From: a virus
Direction: 5' to 3' (one strand)
Virus record (IMG/VR): IMGVR_UViG_3300010354_000091
Location: 1 to 62,062 of that record
DNA length: 62,062 nucleotides
Shown one piece after another: positions 47,101 to 54,443 of the stretch. The number at the start of each line of letters is the position of its first letter. Position 1 is the first letter of the stretch. The translations under genes were made by a program, and so were the position numbers. The notes below the pieces were generated by a model. The model was not told the DNA's origin, ran no database searches, and was given only the letters and a program-made list of their open reading frames with translations.

Positions 47101-50100
47101 CCCCAATATTTCCTACGACAGAGACTGTTATCTGTGGATAGTTGAATATATGGTTTCCAAAACCTTTGGATGTAAAAACAGCATATTGATTGGTTTCATA
47201 GTTTGTTGTTGATGGATATGTTCCTATTCCAGCAGACGCCAATCTAAAATTGTTGTCATCTATTTTAATTACATAATATTTTTCTGATGTGCTTAGTCCA
47301 GAAATAGTTGTTCCATCGCAAGAATAAGTTATTAACTCACCAGAATTATAACCGTGATTTGGAATATTGATATAACTACTTGAAGTAATAATTCCGGAAG
47401 TATTTGCTATTTTCTTTTTATTTTCATATCCACTTCCTTCAGAAATCACATTAATGTGTGATATTATATTTTTCTTCTTGGTAGCTCTAAATCTTTGAGT
47501 TCCACTTCCACCTTCAATCAGATTAATTGGATTTAGTGAGTTTAAAGAATCTTTTTCATTATTGTGAATTTTAATTCTCTTTTGATCAACAACAGATACA
47601 AAATAAGAAGAGTTATCTTGCAAATATGTTTTTGTAGTAGTATCACCAGACGTTGATCCTATACCAATTTTTTGACCGTTGAATGAATCATATACAATTT
47701 CTTCCCCATTATTAAATTTGTGGTCAGTGTTAAAACCAATAATGTTATCAGTAAAGTTGAGGTATAGTCCCCCACCAGTGGATATTCCAGCAGCGTTAAA
47801 ATATAATTCATGATCAACTTCACGAAGTTTTGCAACTGCAGATGCACCTGATCCATTTCCACCACTAATTACTATTTTTGGAACATCAACATATCCAAAT
47901 CCAGAATCTAATATCTCTATTCTTTTTAGAGATCCAGAAACTGAACAATTTCCAGTAGCTCCTATTCCAAAGGAATCTGTTATTTCTAAGACAGGTGGAT
48001 TTATAACATCATAATCAGTTCCACCATTAAGAACATCTATAGAATTGATTGGTCCATAATGGACAACTTCATTTGATTTATAGTTGAGAATTTCAACTCC
48101 ATTTGCCAGAATTCCTATTCTCTTTCCAGGAGGAGTTTCCGTTGAAGTTTCTAAAGTGCTTCTAGAAACTTCTATCTTTCTTACTAGTTTTTGAGAATCT
48201 AAAATCTTACCATAATTTTCTGAAGGAACTAAAGTAAAGGATTGTGAATTGGAATCGGAATTATAAAAACTATAGAATATATCATTAGTAATATTTGATG
48301 CACTCAATGCCAATTTGATTGTATCATTGTCAATTCTTTTAACTACGAAATATTTTTTATTTTCTTTTGAAAATGCTTCGGAGTTTGAAATAAAAACTAC
48401 CTTGTCTCCACTATAAAAGTTATGATTTTGAATTGTTATTTCAGTTATAGCAGTGAGACCAGAAACTGAGACTGATTTGGATCTATTATCCGATTGTATT
48501 TCATATGATGGGATTGATGGAGAAGTAACAACTAGTGACCCATTTAAATCATAAACGTCCTGAACATTTGTCGTATAAGTTCTTTCTGAATTATTAAAGG
48601 TGTTAATAATTCTTCTTATTGCATATTCATTTGAAAATTCACTTAGATTATTTTGATCTATGTTTGCAGAAACTCTTATTTTTTTATCTGTTAATATTTT
48701 TTCTACTTTTCCTAATATTGTTGAATTGTCATTCTTATTGACAAATTCTATCTGATCATTTTTGTTTAGTTGATGATCGTCATAGGTTGAAATTTCAAAA
48801 TAAGGATTTGTATATCTTATGTTTTCAATATTAAATGATGTTGAAGTATTAAAAATCCAACTATTAAACAATGCATCACTTTTTTCTTTTATAAGTCCAA
48901 TACTCTTTACGTTTACTGGATCACCAACACTATAGTAATAATTATTTTCATGTTCTAAATTGAGATTCTCAATAACTCCTGTCACACGAACATTTATTTT
49001 TTGATTATTTTCATCAAATCCATATGTTTCATAATTAGATGCTACAACATCATCACCAATTGATTCGGTAGTGATCCCAATACAATCTAAAAATTGGTTA
49101 TTAGTTTTGCTACCATAGGATATGGTATTCCCATTAATTAATAGAGATCCTTTTTCTTCAAATCCTATTGTAGAATCTACAATGAGTGAATTTTGTAACT
49201 TTGAAACGATTTTAGTTTTTGGATGCGATTTAATATTGCCAAAAATTGTTCCAAAAACTTTAATATCTCTATCATATCCAAAATCTACATCAAGTGAGTA
49301 GTATGGTTCATTTTCATAATAGATAAGTTCTACGTCAGAAATTGATCCATATGAAGTTATAGTTTCAGACTCTGTTTTTATCTCTTGAAAAAGAGTTCCA
49401 CCAGATAATTTTAAAGGATCTCCACTTATTGGTTTTACGATAATTGTTTTTACAGGTCTATAGTCATTATCAGAGGGTTTAAACAAATAATCTTGTGGTT
49501 TTATTGTTTCACTGTTTTCATTGAGTAGACTCTTAAATAAAATCTTATTTGATGTAGGAGTTCCCTTAGAAGAATAAAAATCTTTTGATTGGATTAAGAA
49601 GTTTTGGGAATTTATATTTGAGTATAAATCAAAATCTTCAAATCCTGGAAGATATTGTGCCTTTAGTTTTTTGAAAAACTCTTTTAAGAATAAAGTACTT
49701 AAATTTTCTACCGTTGATCCAGAGGAATGTATATCAATTTCTGAAGATTCGTAACTAACCTGTTTACCAGCAATATTATAAGTTGTAATTCCACTAAACC
49801 CTCTTATGCACCCATTAAAACTTGTACTCCCCAAGGAAGTATAAGTAATAATTTCATCATTTATTTTTAGGAGACCATATCTATCTGGCCATCCATTAGT
49901 ACTATTAACATAAATTGTAGAATCACCATAATCTACATCTTGAGAAACTCTAGTATTGCTTTCTCCAATAATTTCCGATGTATATGTTCCTACTTTCAAT
50001 AATTGATCAATATTTTGAACTATACTCAGTGGTGCTGAGAAATGTTCTTGAGATTCGTAGTATTGTTTTAAAAATGGTCCAAAAAGTGGATACTCTTCTT

Positions 50101-50161
50101 GGAAGTAAAGGGGAACTTGACCTTCTACAAGGTTTTTGGCAGAAATTCTAGTTTCAATCAT
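38156..50161 (-). CDS. Giant baseplate wedge protein in the gp7 position (4001 aa)
   Basis: The largest ORF by far. It lies between gp6 and gp8, exactly the gp7 position in T4 (1032 aa), though no clear gp7 sequence is visible. The N-terminus (MIETRISAKNLVEGQVPLYF, FGPFLKQYYESQEHFSAP) is the conserved start of cyanophage wedge-like giants. Residues about 1228-1342 form a YHYH-type domain: GWAYDGNPIYGPYGY, then LDEHNGRFCKTPEFPNGTYA and FPYLIG. At least ten GGSGY-type beta repeats are scattered along the chain (SGSGYRPGIQ, NVGSGYTTTNPPTI, NGGLGYTSTNPPQI). No stop or frameshift interrupts the 12 kb frame. Confidence 0.82.
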   Translation of the reverse strand: MIETRISAKNLVEGQVPLYFQEEYPLFGPFLKQYYESQEHFSAPLSIVQNIDQLLKVGTYTSEIIGESNTRVSQDVDYGDSTIYVNSTNGWPDRYGLLKINDEIITYTSLGSTSFNGCIRGFSGITTYNIAGKQVSYESSEIDIHSSGSTVENLSTLFLKEFFKKLKAQYLPGFEDFDLYSNINSQNFLIQSKDFYSSKGTPTSNKILFKSLLNENSETIKPQDYLFKPSDNDYRPVKTIIVKPISGDPLKLSGGTLFQEIKTESETITSYGSISDVELIYYENEPYYSLDVDFGYDRDIKVFGTIFGNIKSHPKTKIVSKLQNSLIVDSTIGFEEKGSLLINGNTISYGSKTNNQFLDCIGITTESIGDDVVASNYETYGFDENNQKINVRVTGVIENLNLEHENNYYYSVGDPVNVKSIGLIKEKSDALFNSWIFNTSTSFNIENIRYTNPYFEISTYDDHQLNKNDQIEFVNKNDNSTILGKVEKILTDKKIRVSANIDQNNLSEFSNEYAIRRIINTFNNSERTYTTNVQDVYDLNGSLVVTSPSIPSYEIQSDNRSKSVSVSGLTAITEITIQNHNFYSGDKVVFISNSEAFSKENKKYFVVKRIDNDTIKLALSASNITNDIFYSFYNSDSNSQSFTLVPSENYGKILDSQKLVRKIEVSRSTLETSTETPPGKRIGILANGVEILNYKSNEVVHYGPINSIDVLNGGTDYDVINPPVLEITDSFGIGATGNCSVSGSLKRIEILDSGFGYVDVPKIVISGGNGSGASAVAKLREVDHELYFNAAGISTGGGLYLNFTDNIIGFNTDHKFNNGEEIVYDSFNGQKIGIGSTSGDTTTKTYLQDNSSYFVSVVDQKRIKIHNNEKDSLNSLNPINLIEGGSGTQRFRATKKKNIISHINVISEGSGYENKKKIANTSGIITSSSYINIPNHGYNSGELITYSCDGTTISGLSTSEKYYVIKIDDNNFRLASAGIGTYPSTTNYETNQYAVFTSKGFGNHIFNYPQITVSVVGNIGVGFTLSQNYNAIVNPVFRGEITSIQLTSNGSGYGSTDIIGFDRQPNIELKSGSGAIVKPIIKGSSVSSILVISGGSGYNSSPNLEIVGDGSYLKAAPIIENGVIKSFKIENGGVGFTTGKSEIEVKSSGSDAKFKSNIKKWTVNIAEKYKNTFSKNDDGFITSGISSNLQYTCLFAPRNLRLNLPSKNTDGTNNYNDYDLIYDTNEKISTNHSPIIGWAYDGNPIYGPYGYEREVGGTIRPQRSGYEQVLESDRPPGFESGFFVEDYKFTNNGDLDEHNGRFCKTPEFPNGTYAYFASIETSENGYDSSYLNYRRPKFPYLIGNKFKSKLLNYNSLPSSNQNDVDFTQDNYIRNTYPYKLNLSNSDYRGITQPNKTVNRSSRISSIQRGSVDGFSIDFPGLNYKIGDSIIFSSINPDENDASAQVSEIFESRISSIDSQKTLLNNVSLEILTTSGLIQGVSTVPHGLKNLDFVNIIGISSEQFSKLGGFNEINVKGNNFVLSVGLGTIGSTGISTFLQFYKFTDPSTLQPNDVLSITKTGVGTEKLLVTGVDPIFGRVNVKRGHDGTVGYAYSVGTVVVENPRRFTYNSGFSTDSFTNIQKTLYFNPKESVAIGVPAVVTVGLGTTISISYGSTFINQYIPLQSIYLPNHNLLTGQRLIYSNGGGTSISVSTGAGSTTLENGSSVYVAKFTKDLIGISTTKVGLGSTGGFVGIGETANLLYFSSIGSGSIHSFKTQEVELTAQVKKITTTVNCDQNHNLEENDTIRLEISPGISTTVTVKYNPYNRRLVIDPVGVSSIGINTVTSTITLESHGLKTGDKVIYSSSNPAFGLTPEKIYYIVKVNDDKFKLTNSYYQTQIDKPTYVSIASTGVFHEFSKVNPQIKATRGNVINFDLSDSSLADIDGGSLVKAFDFDFYTDSTFATKFLTTLKTQDFEVKKTGVIGVTNDASVSITLNNNVPNKLYYKLTPLIGKPYLSKEKEEIIVDSDVYEANSIIINPSKYNTSHVISGIGSTTFSFSLKEEPEKYSYTKAESQLKYFTNSSSATGSISRIKTIFGGKYSVIPGITSVRSNTGSGAVIQPNSKTIGKILKSPIEIGGFEYHTDPTLKPISEFPTRLFVEELFSIKDIGLIYGGKNYSSPPNFVVLDGATNELKSEVVLESEIENNRVSKVSILKNTNSLYGVTPKIVSINNTNGIGVTNIQFNPTTKQVTVNLATGFSTASSFPFSVGSKIYVEGIGISTIGDGFNSENYGYKLFTLTGVTSAIGGNTPILNYTLSETDFAGQFSRDNSIQNSSNSFGRIVPESYLPKFEPTLFPGEITYGVGENVKYNNKNIAKVVEWIPSSKILKINEVLENIPDGAILKGDASNTSCIVISKVESESSFNVSSTTDKLKDYSKETGKIGTFLQVLQDGDYYQNFSYSIKSKVPIEKWGDKVDSLTHTAGFKKFSDLQVESQSNLEISALEETVDVLVDLIDEKDFDCYEDFDFVKENVKSFGGKLTSDQIIFSNVKLLDYTEFISNRVLEIDDISPEFDDTPSIFNYCVVGTFDVTKYNSAQFCILIKDTRYFGEKEIIIVNVTYDGSNGYLTAYGRNETVDDLGRFSFRRSGNNGEVLFYPRKYEYNSYNISNVVTEIANNSITGIGTSSLGDVVSFASTAVQISSSASPTENTIISISTNRYSSGKILLSVFDSTNSQSQFGEISLANNGSEVFYEIFGEIDSGDRGPSFESGIAGQIGVSTSTGNVLVTFTPNPNIDVHVRALSILMGNTSFTGVATYNLYKSTISSNYVSIASSTSPTETKISGFSTSSINPPDGAHYYVQVTDTTNGEIQFSEVILSNQSDYTPQVAQYSIIGSSGELGSIGAASTSGETQLTFTPNANIDVEVRTFQKTLQISPIVDPIEVNLQSARIRSDIVRLSFEGTQISTKKDFNLKHKDSSIFRKIIDGSSTDVIDVEKDTISIPNHFFVSGEKIDYSTTGTKIGIATTSVTGIGTTDLLPSTLYAVKIDDNLVKFAETAEKALASNPVVFDIQTVGVGQSHIFSSNYKSNSKAIISIDNVIQNPVVSTARTTSLLQDIEAINSFSLLTFENTDGFYAKDLIKINDEFLIITDVGLGGTNKVYCRREQLGTLSTPHLSGAVITRYEGNYNILNDTIYFVESPHGEELNSESRSSFQGRVFLRSAPVGSSNTAYYENQIFDDISNQFNGTDSTFTLKSNGQNVTGIVSTNSVSAGILLINNIFQKPKYPATGIAQTYTYEVVENSGISSVIFSGNPVGLTTNGIIGPMKYDINSAGIPRGGIIVSVGSTQGYGFQPLVAAGGTANVSIAGTIQSVSIGNSGSGYRPGIQTSITVSVATSTGKIAIGTASAVNGHIVSISVTNVGSGYTTTNPPTIIIDSPLNYENIPLIYSPSNVGVGTEATIDIQVGYGNSVIEFNLSNSGYGYSVGDKITFNIGGNAGIPTDPSISFRPFELTVSEVFNDKFNSWYPGQFVVLDDFNGEFDGSKKLFTLKENGVISSFVTGEGSPLELEQNLLVFINDILQIPNESYIFNGGTKIEFLEAPKQGDNVKVLFFKGSDADVKSVEISPTVKEGDRLTITDRFRKGRYSEKTRVVSEINSVDSVFTSSYFGPGITSESSIVRTVEWCKQREDLYLDEILISKSRKDLNSNIFPNTTIISPVGVASTSIFVQNVRPLFNYYPEILPQGKQSVKIISQEQKLGAIATAVVSVAGSISQINILNGGLGFSTAPIVSISSPSIGTTAVATCSIGFGTVSSVIVSNGGLGYTSTNPPQILIEQEPVKFDILTDVNYEGDHGIITGIGTTSISGVSTGIYFDFYFPKNSIFRNASLVGSSSSISGIQTGYYFVVYESTVGNGLTSLNSNGNILGIGTTFIDNVYQSFDVKNVQSNALGYGSTTDIVRVTTSVTSYNNISGIGSQFIGMFSWGRIYNFNRASSDNEYGVDLSNGLSGITTSALIVRTTPIRSLYTS

Positions 50162-50162
50162 A

Positions 50163-52079
50163 TTATCTACTTATTGAACCGTTTGAAAAACTTGAAGTTT
50201 TTATATAGGAATATCCAGAGGTGTCTGAACCAGATGAAATTGTATCTGGTATCATTTGAACGTTAATATAGTTTTGATCTATTTGTAAAAATAGATCTTG
50301 CAATCCGATCACATCATTTGACTCCGGAATTGCTTCAATTTGTATAATATTTTCTGGAGATTTTATGTCAGTATCTACTATATTTAATACATTTAAAATT
50401 ATCTCTCCTTTCTGATAATCGACTACACCTGCATTATTTTTGACGATTTGATAATCATTGTCTGAGGTCTTTCTGAAAATGAATATTGTTCCTTTATCTC
50501 CAGAAGTTGATGGAAAATCAGAAAGATAAACTGTTCCAGAAATTCCACTCACTTTAAATCCAGAAGACTTAATATTAAATGGTGTTAAATTACCAGTCTT
50601 ATCATACTTTAGATGGAATTGATTTCCAAAACATATTTCATAGTCCGCAAATGCATTAAGAGATGCTCTAAGATCTCTTCTCATTTTAATACTTGTTATA
50701 TTTGATGTAATACCATTATCAACATCATCAATAACCTTTAATAGTTTACTATATCTAAACTTACTTCCAAATCTATTAAGATCCGACGATCTGGATAATG
50801 AGTTTATAGTAGAGATAATTTTTGTTTTTAAATCACTTGGTGACTTCACCGTATTTGGATTATAATAAACTGAACTGTTTATTTCAATGAACAAATATTT
50901 TATATCCACAACTTCTGCAGAGATGCCAGCTACGGAGTATTTCTTTAGATCATTAACTATTTTTCTTTTTGTTATATCGGAAATATAATTATAGTTTCTT
51001 GGTTTTATACTAATAAAGACTTTTCCATATTGTGGTGGATTTAGATCTTCACCACCAAATGCAGTTACTGCTTCTGCTTCAGGAAATACTTGAGGAACTA
51101 TTGCTTCATAATCACCTGAAGTCACTGCTCTGTTTTGTGAAGCAAACAACCTAGGTGCATAGTTGCGAATTGAAGAGGCACTTTCAATATCATCACCACC
51201 CTCTGATATGGATACCGTTGATAAATTGGATATACCTAAAGAAACTGTTACTCCATTATTATCTACAATTTTTCCTGAGAAAGAAAACTGACTAATACCA
51301 TTAGCAACCTTTCCACTTGTAACGATATATGAAACTGTAACTATATTTCCATTTTCTAATTTTTTACCGAAAATTCCATCACCAAACAAAAGTTCATATC
51401 TTTGATCTTCTATTTCTTGTATTAGGAATACTTTACTATCTTTGTCTATATTTGCAATATTATCAATTAAACTATAATTTACTGGATTCTGATCTGAAAT
51501 TCCAGTAGATACTGAAACTCTAATTGTTGAGGTGTCAATATTTGAATTATTCAGAATAAATCTTTGATTATATTGTGATGTATTAACATTAAATGTTTGA
51601 GTGATTAAAGATCCCTCATACATCACAACTCCATCAAAAGATGCAAGATTGTTTGTAACTGGAACAATAACATCTTCTGGAATACAAAAAGAATAACTTT
51701 CTCCACCAAAAGAATTTGATACTGCACATACTCCTCTTTTTAAGGTTAATGTCAAAGGTGGAATACTTTGAGGAGTAGTATCAACAAGGAAAGAAACAGA
51801 TGCTCTAGAAGATCTTATTGACCTGGGAACGTAACCAATATTTCTTGCTAACGAAACAATATTTTCTCTTAGAGTAGCACTATCAATAAAAACTTCATTT
51901 GCAATCATATTTGCATTGAATGAAGTTAGGTATCCATTATAAGCTAGGATATCAATCAGGGTTGATAAGTTAGATCCTTCAAAATCAAAATCAGTAAAAT
52001 TTGAGTTTGCCCTCAAATAATTTTTAATGGTTGCTTTAATCTGATCAAAATCTAGACTAGAAAAATTAATTTGAGGCAT
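50163..52079 (-). CDS. 6: Baseplate wedge protein gp6
   Basis: 638 residues (T4 gp6 is 660). It forms the gp6 ring that holds wedges together and contains a gpJ/W-like fold. Recognisable parts are NFTDFDFEGSNLSTLIDILA and YNGYLTSFNANMIANEVFID (residues 26-68), LARNIGYVPRSIRSSRASVS (76-95), NRAVTSGDYEAIVPQVFPEA (310-330) and GQ/PPQYGKVFISIKP (350-365). The gene shares ATG/stop bases with gp25 upstream and is followed at once by the giant gene. Confidence 0.95.
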   Translation of the reverse strand: MPQINFSSLDFDQIKATIKNYLRANSNFTDFDFEGSNLSTLIDILAYNGYLTSFNANMIANEVFIDSATLRENIVSLARNIGYVPRSIRSSRASVSFLVDTTPQSIPPLTLTLKRGVCAVSNSFGGESYSFCIPEDVIVPVTNNLASFDGVVMYEGSLITQTFNVNTSQYNQRFILNNSNIDTSTIRVSVSTGISDQNPVNYSLIDNIANIDKDSKVFLIQEIEDQRYELLFGDGIFGKKLENGNIVTVSYIVTSGKVANGISQFSFSGKIVDNNGVTVSLGISNLSTVSISEGGDDIESASSIRNYAPRLFASQNRAVTSGDYEAIVPQVFPEAEAVTAFGGEDLNPPQYGKVFISIKPRNYNYISDITKRKIVNDLKKYSVAGISAEVVDIKYLFIEINSSVYYNPNTVKSPSDLKTKIISTINSLSRSSDLNRFGSKFRYSKLLKVIDDVDNGITSNITSIKMRRDLRASLNAFADYEICFGNQFHLKYDKTGNLTPFNIKSSGFKVSGISGTVYLSDFPSTSGDKGTIFIFRKTSDNDYQIVKNNAGVVDYQKGEIILNVLNIVDTDIKSPENIIQIEAIPESNDVIGLQDLFLQIDQNYINVQMIPDTISSGSDTSGYSYIKTSSFSNGSISR

Positions 52080-52480
52080 TATCGTACTGTCTGGAGAATG
52101 AAATTAACTTGCTGAGGTGGAAGATCTGAACCAAGTATCGTATAGTCTATTAGGACATGATATCCATTTTGGTCAAAGTCTGGTGTTACATTAACTGAAG
52201 ATAAAGAGACTCTGGGTTCAAAGTTTGTTATTACATTTCTAATTTGATCTTCAATTTGAGTTGTAAGACGCACATCAAGTGATTCAAATAAGCTTACATT
52301 GACACTTGATCCCAAAAGTGAATTAAATGGTCTTTCTCCATTGATCGTTAGGATTAAATTTCTCAACGAACGGTTTATAGATGTCACTCCCTTTAGAGCA
52401 ATCAAGTCTGATGTTATTGGATGAGCTCTAAATGAGAGGCTAATATCCGTAAAATCATTATTAATAGTCTCTAATGGCAC
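52079..52480 (-). CDS. 25: Baseplate wedge protein gp25
   Basis: 133 residues (T4 gp25 is 132), the first gene of this baseplate unit. It shows the LSFRAHPITSDLIALKG start, the INRSLRNLILTINGERPFNS core (gp25/gpW family, EPR-like element GERPF) and the PRVSLSSVNVTPDFDQNGYHV beta segment. gp25-like proteins initiate the sheath in contractile systems. A TATAAATA late box lies 22 bp upstream, just after a strong terminator, so a transcription unit starts here. Confidence 0.95.
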   Translation of the reverse strand: MPLETINNDFTDISLSFRAHPITSDLIALKGVTSINRSLRNLILTINGERPFNSLLGSSVNVSLFESLDVRLTTQIEDQIRNVITNFEPRVSLSSVNVTPDFDQNGYHVLIDYTILGSDLPPQQVNFILQTVR

Positions 52481-52501
52481 TGATTTACTCTAATACTGAC
52501 T

Positions 52502-52509
52502 TATTTATA
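52502..52509 (-). promoter_or_regulatory. Late promoter box TATAAATA upstream of gp25
   Basis: A perfect minus-strand late box 22 bp before gp25, immediately downstream of a terminator hairpin. Together they insulate the baseplate unit. Confidence 0.72.
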
Positions 52510-52510
52510 C

Positions 52511-52534
52511 TAAAAAGGGGGAATTTGATCCCCC
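52511..52534 (-). terminator. Terminator in front of the baseplate unit
   Basis: Minus strand: stem GGGGGA / TCCCCC with a 6-base loop, followed by TTTTTA; located between the 83-aa gene and the gp25 promoter. Confidence 0.82.
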
Positions 52535-52540
52535 ATTTAA

Positions 52541-52792
52541 CTAGATTTTTGTTTCAAATATTGGTTCAGTGCCATAACTCCAATCATCATAGTCATCATC
52601 ATTACGAATTTTTGCATGAATTTCATTTTGATGGAAAAAATCATGTTTTTTGTGAGTTAATTCATCGTTTGCTATCTCACGAAGCATCTTTTGCTTCTGA
52701 ATTTGACTCTCCCAACCATATTCACTTGACAAATATTGAGTTCCCCACTCATTTTTCATGAAATTTTGGTCTTTATCGACTTTTTTGGTCAT
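52541..52792 (-). CDS. 83-residue acidic/basic conserved small protein
   Basis: MTKKVDKDQNFMKNEWGTQY start; central Gln/Lys-rich helix (QIQKQKMLREIANDELTHKK); acidic DDDYDDW near the end. It overlaps the previous gene by 20 bases and ends before a terminator, so it is the last gene of its unit. No domain recognised. Confidence 0.65.
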   Translation of the reverse strand: MTKKVDKDQNFMKNEWGTQYLSSEYGWESQIQKQKMLREIANDELTHKKHDFFHQNEIHAKIRNDDDYDDWSYGTEPIFETKI

Positions 52793-53468
52793 TTTTTTGC
52801 TCCTGATTTGTTAAATCAGAACTTTTTACGGGGTTGCTATCCCGAATATTAGTGATTTCGTACATAAAATCGTCTGATGTCTCTATTTTACGACGATTTT
52901 CTACGGAATATTCGGTTAAATCTATTTCGTAACCTGGATTTTTGGTAATTCTGTTACGAGTCCATGCATCATCGTACCATAAAATCTTATTGTTTGGGTA
53001 TGCATAGAAATTTCCGTTGTCCATCTTAAAAAAATGAGCACATTTATGTTCTGGAGTCTCACTAAAGTTAGTATTTAAAGTGGATTTTGATTCCCAAGAC
53101 CAATCAAGAGTGAACATATAAGTTCCTTCGTTCTTTTCACCCTTATAGTTAATCAGTTCAGCACGTAAGTTAGCCAATCTCGAACGAACTTGAACATCAA
53201 TATAAGGAGAAAAACAATCCCACCACATACAATCTTCTAGATCTGGTGTTGGTGCATCAGGTTTCCAACAGAATGCATGTATTGGTCTTCGTGTCCAATT
53301 AACACCATTCTCCAGAAATGCCTCAAAGAGGGGTACATGCTTCTCTAAGGACGATACAGAGTGTACATCGCATAAAGTTACCTCACCATGTCCTTTCTTA
53401 TGGTTATAAAGAAACTCATTACGAATGTAACAAGTAATTGTAGGAAGATTGTGATTAAGGTATGCCAT
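52773..53468 (-). CDS. Conserved cyanophage protein of unknown function (231 aa)
   Basis: It starts MAYLNHNLPTITCYIRNEFL and is rich in Trp and Cys, with WWDCFSPYIDVQVRSRL near 93-110, TLDWSWE and HKCAHFFKMDNGNFYAYPNN. The last 35 residues are polar and likely disordered. I recognise the type as a conserved unassigned cyanomyovirus gene next to the baseplate cluster. It follows a terminator hairpin by about 12 bases, so its own promoter or read-through is needed. No enzyme motif is visible. Confidence 0.68.
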   Translation of the reverse strand: MAYLNHNLPTITCYIRNEFLYNHKKGHGEVTLCDVHSVSSLEKHVPLFEAFLENGVNWTRRPIHAFCWKPDAPTPDLEDCMWWDCFSPYIDVQVRSRLANLRAELINYKGEKNEGTYMFTLDWSWESKSTLNTNFSETPEHKCAHFFKMDNGNFYAYPNNKILWYDDAWTRNRITKNPGYEIDLTEYSVENRRKIETSDDFMYEITNIRDSNPVKSSDLTNQEQKNDQKSR

Positions 53469-53479
53469 AAAATTTTAAT

Positions 53480-53503
53480 AAAAAAAGCAGGGTTTCCCCT
53501 GCT
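53480..53503 (-). terminator. Terminator with GAAA tetraloop
   Basis: Minus strand: AGCAGGG - GAAA - CCCTGCT followed by six T. A 7-bp GC-rich stem with a GNRA loop, after the 47-aa gene. Confidence 0.88.
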
Positions 53504-53515
53504 CTATCTATAATA

Positions 53516-53659
53516 TTAACCTCTACCTTGTCCCCTATACCTTTTCTTTCGTCCATTACGAGAAGTTGCCGAAAGTAACGTGCGAGCTGAACGACCTTGA
53601 CGAGTCTTTTTAGGTGCTCCTGGTTCAAAAATAGTTTTGTTACTACCACCCTTAGCCAT
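53516..53659 (-). CDS. 47-residue basic conserved small protein
   Basis: ATG at 53657-53659, stop at 53516-53518. A strong AAGGAGG lies 6 bases before the ATG. The product begins MAKGGSNKTIFEPGAPKKTR and is Arg/Gly-rich to the end (RYRGQGRG). I recognise this start as a small conserved cyanomyovirus protein of unknown role. A longer reading in another frame over 53455-53649 is a shadow: it lacks the SD and runs through the terminator. The basic character suggests nucleic-acid or virion binding. Confidence 0.82.
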   Translation of the reverse strand: MAKGGSNKTIFEPGAPKKTRQGRSARTLLSATSRNGRKKRYRGQGRG

Positions 53660-53673
53660 AAATTACCTCCTTA

Positions 53674-54420
53674 TCAAATAATACGAGTTTTTTCATGACC
53701 CACACGAATCAGTGGATCACACCAGATCTCATAGCCTTTATCCTTAGCATCGAGACAGAACGATACGTCTTCACCACACATATCCTGGACTTCTCCAGAA
53801 TTAAACTTCTGCATCTTTGGAGCAAACCAAGGATACTCAAGATTCTCAAAGACACCTTTCTTAATCAGAACCCAACCGAATCCAGTGTAATCAACTGTAA
53901 AGGGTTTCTTACGTTTCTGAATGGTCTCAAGAGTTTCATGATTCATCACACCACCATTGTTCTTGAAGTCATCTTCTTCAAGCCAGTGTGCAACGGAAGT
54001 GGTATTACCATCTTCTGTGCAATACCATCCAGACATAATATCTTTGTCATGATGAACGAGTCGATAAAACTTTTCAGTGTCAAAGACAATATCTGAGTCA
54101 ATCCAGAGTTGGTAATCGTATTCCAGTTTACCATCCCATGGTTTTTGATTTGGACCACGAAGAACATTTGCTCCTAGACATTTGCAACGAGCAAAGTTCA
54201 CCATGGAAGAATAATCCTGAGAAATTTGAATGCTTGCACCTGCTTGAACAAGATCAAAACAAAGTTGCACAAAATTCTTCAGGAAAATATATGAACATCC
54301 TCTACCAGGTAGGCAAAAGACAATGCTTTTACCTTTTACCATTTCCTTTGCAGCATCGATGTCAAAGACATCAGGATTTTTCGGAGGAGTATTTGCAATA
54401 ACAGTAAATCCTTTAGCCAT
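53674..54420 (-). CDS. GT-A-type glycosyltransferase-like protein
   Basis: 248 residues. The LWIDSDIVFD strand gives the DxD-type metal site (Asp108-Ser-Asp110), preceded by a nucleotide-sugar-like N-terminal half. Later come GFGWVLIKKGVF (about 180-191) and GEDVSFCLDAKDKGYEIWCD (216-235) with the His242 that often closes the metal site. That is the standard order of GT-A family enzymes. No signal or membrane segment. A sigma70-like promoter (54444-54473) precedes it. The acceptor is unknown: phage DNA, host surface or virion protein are all possible. Confidence 0.82.
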   Translation of the reverse strand: MAKGFTVIANTPPKNPDVFDIDAAKEMVKGKSIVFCLPGRGCSYIFLKNFVQLCFDLVQAGASIQISQDYSSMVNFARCKCLGANVLRGPNQKPWDGKLEYDYQLWIDSDIVFDTEKFYRLVHHDKDIMSGWYCTEDGNTTSVAHWLEEDDFKNNGGVMNHETLETIQKRKKPFTVDYTGFGWVLIKKGVFENLEYPWFAPKMQKFNSGEVQDMCGEDVSFCLDAKDKGYEIWCDPLIRVGHEKTRII

Positions 54421-54443
54421 ACAATAAAAAATACTTCAGAACA

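Noticed and set aside
38156-50161. Several proteins fused by a sequencing error
   Set aside because: One continuous 12-kb frame with an N-terminus of known cyanophage type and no internal SD-ATG pair that I would trust; neighbours abut normally.
53455-53649. 64-residue minus-strand frame
   Set aside because: Runs through a strong terminator and out of frame with the better 47-aa gene that has a strong SD.
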